64,000 nucleotides of DNA, from the NCBI GenBank assembly GCA_030142905.1, contig JASJOG010000145.1:124001-188000 (forward strand), given 5' to 3'. The DNA is from Heliopora coerulea (taxonomy: Eukaryota > Cnidaria > Anthozoa > Scleralcyonacea > Helioporidae). A program made the position numbers and the translations under genes. Below are positions 12,101 to 24,000 of this stretch, piece by piece. The notes under the pieces are model-generated. The model did no database searches and had not been told where the DNA came from. It saw only the letters and a program-made list of their open reading frames with translations. The stretch's first letter is position 1; each line of letters starts with the position of its first letter.

Positions 12101-15100
12101 TGTACAAGCCATCAAACCACATATCGTATACCAATTTTGGTTTAGAATCTGGTTTTTGGGTAAACATTAGCATCTATAACATCGCTTTGACAAACGTTTA
12201 GGATTAAGGTTGGGTAAGGGTTAGAGTTTGGATTCGAATTAAAGTTGATAAAATTGTTTTAGACATCGTAATTCATTGTCATTCGAACGCAGCAGAATTA
12301 AGCTCTTCTTATGAGCTTAAAATGGTACGACAAAAGGTCTGGCTCTTGGAATAATTTGAATAGACATGCAGAAGAAGTTCAACAAACCTTTTTCAAATAA
12401 GTCCGTGTTATGAAGACATTCTTTCAGTTCTTCATGTAAGCGGATAGAGGCTAAATAGCACATTCTTGCCTTCTTGTCAAATCTTGCGATTAGGCACGAA
12501 CGTTCAATCTGACAAGTATATTTGCACTCATTCTCGTCAGTGGCACTGATACTGTGGTAGTATTTCGTGTTAAAGCAGCCGTTGCGATGTTCAATCCATC
12601 TAACAGGTGGAACTAAATGATAAAAAGAAACACAGTTTGGCTAGAGTGTAGTTTAAGGGACGCACCTGGATGCTGACCAGTATATTGCTGGCTCAATAGT
12701 CAAGTAAAGTGAGATTTGTCGGGAAGTTTTGAGACACGCAACCCAAGGAAAAATCAGTTTATTAAAAATGTTATATTGACATGTATTTAATTAGGGTTAG
12801 AGTTAGGATTAGAATTAAGATTAGGGTTAGGGTTAGTATTAGTATTAGTTATAGAATAGTATTGTAAAGTTTCTTTATTTTTGTGAATTGGGTGATATCT
12901 TCCTTGACTAAGTTGGGTATAGTAACTATGGGCCAATTCTCGTTTGAATGGTGTAAGAACTGCATTTTAATTTACCGCGGAAAGTTCATAATATTTGTTT
13001 TTGAGCCGAGTGCAAATGTCAGCGGCCAGGTGCGTCCGCTAAATTGCACTTGCACAGTAAATTTAGGAGCGCCATTTCGGCCCCTGAAAACCATTTTGGC
13101 TTTCAAGATGTGAAGCCATATTAGCCCCTTAAAGGGCCAAAACAAAACAGTAAGGACATTTTGCAACTTTTAGTGCTATTTTGGTTCCTTTTTATAGAGA
13201 CTTTTGGCCTATATAAGCCACTTTGCTCGTAAAAATGGATTATTTTATTTTTTGGGTGTAAGTACAAATCTCCACACTAGGCCAAAATGGATCAGAATTG
13301 CCATTTTGTCACCATACGTACTGTTTTGGCTTTTAATGATATGCCATTTTAGCATTGAAACGGATTATTATCCAGTCCCCTCAAAAGGGGCCATTTTGCA
13401 TTCTCGTGATCTGCGTGTCTCAAAATCAGTCCCATGTAACTGGGATTTGGTAAAAATCATTCTTTGTTAATATATGAGCAATTGTAGTGTGGCTTAGGCG
13501 AGGCGTATCGTGTGTCAGCAAGGCTTCGTCCAGTGCACATGTTTACCAGTAGATACAAAAAACTGATTGGTCAAAATGACCATTTTTATTGCCTGAAACG
13601 AATGCATCTTTGTCAAATCAAACATTTGTGAATTCGGTAAATTAGAAATGACCAATTAAAATGATTGTTTGAAGCAATAACCAATTAGTTATCATTTCTT
13701 CACCAATTTAAATTGGTTATTCAGACCAGAATCAAATGGTTTATATTTTAACAAATTTAAAGTGGATGAAAGAACTAATCAACAATTGGTTGTTTTTTTG
13801 TCACCATTTAGATTACATGCTAATGACAAAATATAATATAAAACAAAACATAATCCAAAGATCAGCATCTTGAGAAATCCAAGATATGGATCAAAACAAG
13901 ACGAGAAATGAGTTTGTGATATTTCGATTTTATTACAAAATCATCGTCAGACTAACTAATTACAAATACGCAGTGTCTTATATAAGGTCTACAGTGACAT
14001 CATACGGGAGGAATTCACATCTCAGCCGACAGCAACTGACAGGGAGTGATTTATGTGGAGGCGTGTACGTGTTGTGACAGGAAGGAAGATGACCAGATGA
14101 GAACATTAAGGAAAAAGCATAAGTTCTTTGCTGGCTTTGAGACCTGTATTCAGCGCAGGCGACTTATGTTTAAAATAAAGAGCTTCAAAAAATAAAAGAA
14201 AGTTAGATGTACGAGGATTGGGAGAGTGAACAATTCGAGAGTTATTGATGATGAGATTAGAAATAAAAATAGAAACATCGTCTGAGTCAGTTGTTTTGTC
14301 ATTAAGACGGTCAAAGAGATGATGCATGTCGACAATATGCCCAACCTTTCCGCAGTTATAGCATTCATGTCTTAGAATGGATTTCCCCACGCCATCAGAT
14401 CCTTACTTATAGCCAAACTCAGAGATAAGCATTCAAACCAACGAGAATGAATATGCCAGACAAACAATTTGAATCTCTCGACGAGTGCTCATCAAAGGAA
14501 ATTGCAAAGTATTGCAACTGATAGAAATTCTTACGGTTTTAAACACCTCAATAATTCTATCAATTGTAATAGCCACTACACACCAAAATGTTTTCAAATT
14601 TTTGTTTCAACCAAAACCACTTACGCTCTCAAACTGAAAGAAGCTACTTACATCCAAAATAAAAAACGACAATTAAACACACAAATTCATCACATCAACA
14701 CTTTTCTCCTTTCATAATTATCTTTAGATACCGCTTCTATTCTTTTAGAAATCACCTGAACATATTATCATTGCAATTAATCACCTTTGCGTATCAACAT
14801 TGTAATTAGTTAATTTATTTATTTTGTAGCTTCCTTTTTAAAGCCTTGTAAACATCACTTTCTATAAACTGAAGATGGCATACGTCATGCCGAAACATGT
14901 CTTTGAAACGTTTTCTCGTGTTTTTCAAATTGGTAACTGTTCTGTTGCTAAGAAGAAGTTCACTTCAACACTTCAAACTGAAGACCTAAAACTTTGTGCT
15001 TGATAGATAGATGCTTTATTAATAATACATAGCAGCCAGAAGGCTGAATTGCGTATTAAATACAATATAAATAAATATCAAAATACGAATGTACATACAA

Positions 15101-15584
15101 ACTTAAATAGTTATGGTGAAATTTGATAAAATATAAAAAACATTATGTACAAGCAAGACTGCGAGATATAAAATTGGCTAAATTGTATCAAAGTTAAGAC
15201 TTGACTATATAATAAAAGTGTTCTTAGCTCGGTTAGTTTTCACTTTAGGAACATCAAAGGTTCTTGTGTGTCTTAAAGTGTACCTGGTGGGTTGATGTAA
15301 TGGTGGGAGTAAATAACGCAGTCTGTGACTCTTATTAAAAAAGTCATTGAAAAGGGAATTACATAAGTTACGATGATGTTCATTTAACGAGACTAAATCC
15401 ATGCGAGTAAGTGCTTCGTTGTAATCAAGACCGGGACACATAATTGCTAACGCCCTCTTCTGTATACGTTCCAGTTCATGCATTAAATACTTTGGTAGCA
15501 AACAGTGGAACACAGGCACGGCATAGTCCAATACAGATCTTATACATGTAGTGTAGAACAGCCTTAGATCTTCACAAAATTTCA

Positions 15585-15619
<35 letters not shown>

Positions 15620-15824
15620 TGTAGATGTAGCTGTTTGGTCTCTGAAGAGAAGAGTGCTCAATACAAAGGTGTAGAGCTTTGATAGTCTATTAAGTTATGG
15701 CTTTGAGCAACTGTCGTTACACCGTGTTTCACGCTTACGCGATCATCAGACGACTGGAGTCGTCTGATGATCGCGTAAGCGTGAAACACGGTGTAACGAC
15801 AGTTGCTCAAAGCCATAACTTAAT

Positions 15825-15867
<43 letters not shown>

Positions 15868-18800
15868 CATACGAGAAGGAATATTTGACGAGATATCCTG
15901 CAAGCAGAATATCTCGTGTGTGAAAATTTGTCCCAAATCCCCACCGCCTCTGACGTCACAAAAATTTAGGCTTACTGCCATCTTACTTTCCCCTGGGCCC
16001 ATCTTGGCCATTGAACTCTAAAAGGACTGGAACGATACCTGAATACCAAATTTTGAATCCAACATTGAGGCTGACACGTAGGTCAAGTCAGGTCAACCTA
16101 AATTTTGGATTTTTTGATATGTTTCTTTTTTTATCCTGAGTAAATAAAGGACAATGTCTGTAGGACTGCATATTTGTCATAATTAACTGTCAATGAAAAA
16201 TAAAGGTTTAATACAACTTTTTTCCGCGTGCTTTTGATGTACATGGATGCCCGCGTGTCGGCTTCATTCAGTCGTGAGCCCTGGTACAACAAGATATCGT
16301 CCCAGTATTTTTAGAGTTCAATGATGTTGGCTTTCGGTGGCTCGGGTTGAAGGAATGGGACTCAAGTCCAGGGACGCAAACAGGAACTTCGAAGGGCTGA
16401 GGTCGGAGGGAAGTATTAAGGAATCATCGGGGTAATTTTGATCATTTCAGGTGAGGTAGATTTACTTTGCTTTGAGATGTGTGGCCAAAACGTTGTCACT
16501 AACAGGGTACACATAAAATCTCTTACAAAAATGACAGGCGTCCCGTCCCCCCCTAACCCCACCTCTTGATGCGCTCTAGCAAGTCTGACTCAATTTTTAG
16601 GATTTTGACTAAAGTAACTTTCAAAGGACTGAGACTTGTGACTCGGATTCTAGCAAGATATCCTCTGACGTAAGATTCAGAATAATCCTGCAGAATTATC
16701 CTGAACCTTAGGATTAGGATTAAGGCTAGTATTAGTCCTTATCCTAACCCCGACTACAAATCTAACCATAATTCTGACCCTAATTCTAACCTTAATCCTA
16801 ACCGTTTACGTGTCATCCCCGCTGACATTTTAATGTAAACTCCATCGACTTTTTTCAAGGATTATCCTGAATCTTAGGTGAGAAGACTTCTTGATATGGA
16901 GTCGTGACTCGAGACTCGGCACGATCACTCCTGACTCGGTGTTCGAGCAAAATTTTTTTAAACTTTAAATAAAATAACAGTGATATTTCTAGTATATAAC
17001 AACGGGGATGCCAAAAATTACTTTTTTCACTCATCGTACCTTTTTGGCAAACTTCTCCATCGTTAAAATAGCCATCTTTACAAGAACATCGATAGCTGCC
17101 GATGGTGTTGATACAATTTGCTCGCCTGGTACATTCATGCGTATTCCTGGCGCACTCGTCAACGTCTGAAAAGGCAAACGTCTATGTTGTCCAATTACAC
17201 AACAACAGTCGAGTAAGCTTTGGAAAGAAAAACTTCAATTCAACTTTTCTTAGAATACTCATTGATTACTTGTGAAGAAAATGCAAAAGGAGTATATATA
17301 CGTAATATCATGATGACCTCCGTTTCTATTTTTCTCGCTGATTCTTTTGTTCTTTGTTCTCTTTTTATTTTTCGTCTGTTCTCTCACTGGCTCTTTTGTG
17401 TTTTGCTCTTTCTTTGTTTTTTGTTTATTTTGTCATCGACTCTTTCGCTCTTGGGTGTTCGATTTATTGGACACTGTGCGTCAAAGGGTTTAAGCCTAGT
17501 TCTCATATAATCACTAAGATTGTGCGATAGTCGTACGACACGAAGATTTTCAGTCCTGGGATTATCGTACGATTGTGAGAAAATAACAGTCATTGTTATC
17601 ATGGATATTGTGGCAGTCGTGGAAAGTGAGTCGTGGAAATAGGTTTGAAGTCTACTTTCAAGACTGGTTCTCATATAATCATAACGATCTTGCGACTAAC
17701 GCACGCTCCTAATGATTATATGAGAACAAGGCTTAAATGGTTAACTTAATACCGTTATATAAGGCCTTGTACCCACCATGGACAACTCTAGCATCCCAAA
17801 AAGAATTTCAAAATTTAGCAAATTAAATTTCATCGGTAATCATAGTATGAGAAACTAATACCATGACATGTAGGAATTTAAGTTACTAAATGTCCCGTCA
17901 AGCCAAGGAGGTTTCCTTCCCCAAACCTCTCTCCGCTTTCGGGGACATTTAATCACTAATTTCCCCCATATCATGGTATTACATAAAATAAATCGGATGC
18001 AAAATTACCCCGATTTATTGTAAATCTCACACAGTTCTCCCTCCACGTGTAAAATCGTCTGGCGTTTGTCACGGTGAAATAATAGAAGGCTAATCCTGCC
18101 GGTAAAGTGTTGAAATCAAGGCAGGTAAAATTGTCTTGGTAAAAGTGGTGCTAGGAATTCCCCGATGCAAGGGCTAATATGGACCTTACCATCTACGACA
18201 TCAACTCGAACGATGACGTGCTTTAAATAAAAGAATTCTTCGTGCAAAACAAAGACAATGAATCAGTTTTATACTCCAGAGCATTCTCAACACCTTCGTC
18301 GTTCTGTATACAACGCTACCCAGACCATTTTTACGTCTTAAGGTAGACGTCAGTTCGCAGAGGAAAAAACCGTTAAAATTGAACTAAACCCGAGCCTGCA
18401 TTCGCTTTAGGAGGATTGAAGCGTTTTAGTAGCCATGAAACAACCCGCAAGTATGAAGAATATGAGGAAAGCCGTGGTTTCTTTAAATGGTGATATTTTA
18501 AATAACGTCGTCATTCAAGTTGACGTCGTAGATCCTAAGGTTCCTTTTTGTCGCCGAAAGGGGAGCTAAAAAAGGACGGCTCGGACCAGGCTCCTTCCGC
18601 ATAATTTCGCAACCTCTTACCCAGGGTCTTTAACGATGCGCTCCCCCACTCGCTGGAGAAAGACCCTGGTTGCAGCTGGTTGCGTGTCTCCCAGAATCTC
18701 GGAGATAGAATAAACATTCGCTGTGGGTCTGGTGGCACAACAGAATGTGTTTGCAAGGCGGAACAACCATTTCGTTCTATTTTAACACTTCCTTTATAAA

Positions 18801-20591
18801 TAAGCGAACTGGAAACAGTAAAGGAAAGCATTGCATTTTGTATTCTTTAACTTCGTGAAACCGTGGCGAAACACACAGAAGAACGTGAAGCAATTGAAAA
18901 GTTCTCCCCTCCCTAAAGGAATAATTTTTGTCGTAGACACGTGACCAGTTGCAGCCAGGATCTTTCTCCAGCGAAGGGGAAGTGTCGAGTAAAAAGCCCT
19001 GGGTACGAGGCTGCACAATTTCCTTAACTTGAAGGTCCTGCACATCATGTTACTTTTCACAAGGATAACCTCAAGCACTGACTGAAAACAGTTTACTTTT
19101 AGATTTGACTTGAAGAGAAGAGTTTGTTATCTTTCTGGGCCAAATCTATAACAAGTAATCATAGTTTGTACAACATATAAATGTGTTATCATCAGTGACA
19201 ATCCCCCTATGAATTGTTAATTTTTCCTCGACAGGGGACTAAGGTTACTCAACGGGGGGGGGGGGATTGTAGCCCCCTCTACCCTTTTCTGGCGCGACCC
19301 CTGCTTGGCAAGTCCATATCTTCCTCTTCCATTCACCTTTTCCCATCAGTGTGGGGTCACTTGCCTAGATCTTCCTCTTCCATTTCTTCCTTCCCCCTTA
19401 ATTCTCTTCTCTCACTCCTTTATAATGTAAAGTATTATTTACTCAAGAAACAAAATCTTTAAAATAATGAAGATTTTGGCCAAGGTTTCATTGTTCACCT
19501 TTCATTTCGTTTGTTGACCCAGTTATATCTGATTATTTAAAATTGTCTGAAAACAGCCAATGGAAATTCATTTTGTAATGCAATCAAAGAGAAAATAATC
19601 ATAATGTAAAAATTAAGGTATTAGGATCCCGACCAGTACAGAGCACGGTAACTGTTTTCAGTTTTTATGTTGTTGTATGTTTCCTGCTGCTCGGCGCTGA
19701 TGTTTGTTGTTTTTTTTTACCTCAGCGAGTTAGTGGCCTCCATGCAACACTTACAAGTTGAAAACAAGATCAAAACGGCACTTTTAACCTTTCAAGGGTC
19801 AGCGTCCAGTATGAAGGACATCAAGAACGAAAGAACAAGTGAAACAACAAAGCGAAAACAATGAATGAACAGTGAACAAAAGTAACTGAATACAACTTTT
19901 AACTCTTTCGAGGCGGGACCTTCTCCTTTGACGAGTAAAATCGTTTGGCATTAGTGGAAGTAAAATAATAGGAATTTTACGCCGACTAAAAAGAGTTAAA
20001 TTATTAATAAAGAGAAACAAAAACCAACATTTGAAAATGTTATCTCTTTAAAATGAAAGCTGGCTTAATCAAATTCTCAACAATTCAAAGCGTGATTTCA
20101 ACAAACTGTTCTTCTGCAGTTTATTTGCTTTCGATTGAGTGCAATCCATTTTAAAACTTACCTTCATATGAAGCACAGCTGCTGACTCCTCTTTCGCGTT
20201 TTATATGTGATCCAGGGTAGCTCAAATCATAGTCAACTCCACCAATTCTAAGTAGACCAACGCAGCCATGAAAGCCAGATTTAACACTAAGTCTGTTCGT
20301 CACACTATGGGAAAAAGAACAATCATGAATCATATCAAAGATTATCCTTTGATTTCGGAATTATGCGAAAGGTGACAAGAAGAGAAAATTTCATGATAAT
20401 GTTAATGGCTGGGCAAATGAAAATGAAAGGTTTGAAAGAGATTTATTCAACTTAGCACCTGAACAGCTTTAATAAAAGCGAAAACGTTTGTACGAAATGA
20501 GTGGTTAACTTATTTATAGTCTCCGTCGTTACCACAAGAGAAGGTTTTGATTGTCTAACACAAGTAGAATTACTTGTGTTAGACAATCAAA

Positions 20592-20655
<64 letters not shown>

Positions 20656-20800
20656 AAATGGGAGGAAAGTGTTGGTTTACGAAATGCAAAAGAGTGCTCA
20701 ATACCATATAAGTAGAGCAAATAGTAGCCTTTTCCGCCTGAAGATTCCCCACGGATGAAACAGACTGTTGCTGCTTTGAGGTAAGCGAAACACTATTACT

Positions 20801-20832
<32 letters not shown>

Positions 20833-20989
20833 TATATAGTATTTCATTTATTTAATAATCTATGATTTAACAACTACGTCGTTACATGTCCCCCACGGAG
20901 CATGAAACACCGTGTAACGACGTAGTTGTTGAATCATAGATTATTAAATAAATGAATATTGCTCTACTACCTGTATTGGGCACTTTTTG

Positions 20990-21029
<40 letters not shown>

Positions 21030-24000
21030 TATATATATATATATATATATACATAAAGATATGGATGCATGGATATAGTTATACAGACAGATAACAAAAC
21101 AGAAGGACTGGCGGATACTTTGGGAACTTACTTGTCTGATGGCTTTTCAAGTCCTCCGAAGTAGAAGTTTTTGTGAAGGTTCAAAATCTTAAATTTACCG
21201 CTTGATTGACCCTTTGTCTTATGTTTCATGTTTATAATCAGCTCTGCTTTGTGGTTTATTCGCATCATCTGGATGTCGTACCATTCATTCATCTCCAGAG
21301 GATATTTACTCCTTACTGTTGTCGGGCCAGAACCGAGATCGAAGCTTTAGTTAAAAATAAAACACCGCAAAAAACACAAAAAAGAATAGAATCTTATTAA
21401 AATGGTGTCCGTAGAAATCTTGAATGGCATTCAGGAAAAAAAACCCAATGCCGGCTGACAATTTGAGGTAACAGAGTAGAAAACATACTCCGAATAGAAT
21501 CATCTCTAGAACTCAAGGTATGAGTAAATGCAAGACGATAACTAAACTGGTAATGTTTAGGTTTATTACAAAGTTATTATCAAACCTGATAAGGTTTGAT
21601 AATACAGTAGGTTTAAAGGACAGGTAATAAAGGATAAGATAAAGATAGATAAAAGGATAAGATAGGTTTGATAATGATATTTGGTAATAAAGCCTAAGTA
21701 TTTTAGCCGATTAGTTCCTGTATTTTATTTATTTATATCTTGAGTTCTCAAGATGTTTTCTATTCTATTAATTCAGGGACAAGCCTAACAAGCTTATCAT
21801 ACACGATCACATCAGCATTTTGCTGCGGTATGCTATAAATAGTATACAATATTATCGTGTTTAAATAAATGTTATAAATGTATTACTTGCCATCCATTTT
21901 AAACTTAAAACATAACATAAATGGTGTCGATGATGGAGTGACTAGTTATGGATGTGAGGTAAACAGTAACATCCGACAACAAAAACTGTCATAAGAGCGG
22001 GTTATGATTACAATATTGTTCTTACCTAAATTCAAGGTGACTTTTCTTAAGAGCTAGTCCAATAAAATCTCCAGCTTTTTTTTCGGAGTAAAAGATAATT
22101 CCATTTTCTTTGATCGGGAAAATGGTGATTCTTATATTCGTTGTAATAGTTTCAAACGAGGACGGATTTTCAAACACCATGGTTGAGTTACCGGAGAATG
22201 AAACCACTGTAAGGAGGAAAAAATAAAGAACTTAGTCTGCCTGATTGAATTTTAATGGTGCCTTTTTAAAAGAAAGCAAAAAAAAAAAAAAAACCAATAA
22301 AAAATGAACCTGGGAAACGCAAACAAAAAACAGAACTTGATGATAACTTAATCGTGTCATAAATGTGATGGCCCAGTAAATACTTTATAAATGAGCGCGG
22401 AACAAAGACATACATTGAAGTATAAGAATTTATTTAACTAACGTTTCATCGCTAAACCCACAACTCATTCAGAGTGTGATCTTATTTACAAAGTCTCGGC
22501 TTAAATATAGTAGGCTAATTACAAATTGCAAAGTGATATATTTAAGCCAAGATCTTGTAAATAAGATCGCACTCTGAAGATGTTGCAGTTTGAGCTATAA
22601 AACGTCAGCTGAATAAACTATTATATACTTCAATCTATGTCTTTGTTTTATCTTTATTTAAAATTCTTGTCTAGGTCATCATATTTATGACACGATCAAG
22701 ATTTCTTCCTGGATTGTTGACTGCCACTATTTTGATAATAACTCATTGTAGTAAAAGTAGATTTCTTTTTTAAAAGGGAATTTACATGTAATAGATTTGA
22801 CACAAAATAGTATATTATACACTCAAAGAAGGTTAAAAGTATACAATGAAATGATATAACATTGGATAAAAATACCAATGATGGAAGATTCAAATCACGT
22901 TCAATAACATGTGATCAAAATTATAATCATGAACTCAAAAACAATCATAATTATAGATGATAGATGAACGTTCGTCAAGGAAGCAAGCTCTAACCTCAGA
23001 GAAACGATTTCTAAGCCCCAGAAAAGGGATCGAACTCGCAAACTTCTGACGACCGGTGAGACGCTGTTAACCATTCAACTACCAAGATTCAAATCGAGAA
23101 CTCAGGTGCAAGTTTGACATGTGTGCTGCCTAAGCGGCTGCTACGATGTGTTCGTTACGATATCAAGTCGATAATGGTTTGAGCGTCTCACTGGTCATCC
23201 GATGTTGAAAATTAATATCATTATTAACATATCGTGGTTGGCGCTTAGGTAGCACATAAATCGAAGTTTCACCTGAGCTTGCCATCTTAGTCTCCGTGGC
23301 TCAATGGTTAGAGTATCTCACCAGTCATCAGAAGGTTGCGGGTTTGATCCCCGTCTGGGGCTTAGAAATCGTTTTTCTGAGGATAGAGCTTGACGAACGT
23401 AGATCTATCATTCAAGATATGTCCAAGCTTCCGCATCTACAACATATATCGAGTCATAATTATGGTTACAAACCTTGTCCTGTGACAGGCGTATCATGAT
23501 GACCATCATAAAATGTGAATTAAAAAATTCAAACGTTAGAGGTGGAAAAGAGAAAATGAAACTTTGATATGGATAGCAGGGATCAAGTGTACCTGAATGG
23601 CCTGGGATAGTTCAATGGCGAATGCAGGTTTATCCAATACAAGGTACTCAAGCATCAGACTGGAAGCATGTAGGGATCACATAAATCTAGGTGGGGCAAT
23701 GAGGACCGAAAACTGGGTTGAAATCGAACAGCGCTATTTTGTGTAAATTGGGGAGCAAATTGTTCTTCTCCTGGCTCTTTGCCTTCCGTTCGAGGACCTT
23801 GAAATTAAAATGCTGATCTTTAGGAAGTTATTTCGTGTTTATTTTTATTAACTGAATAGCAGAAAAACTACTTTTTCTGGGTATTATTAGTTGTTTTACG
23901 TCCTTTTTTTAAAAAAAAAACCCATAAAAGAGACAAAAAGGAAGTGACCTTTGACCCTGACCTTGAACTTGTCATTCGGGTATGTTTGTTTTGCCCCCCC

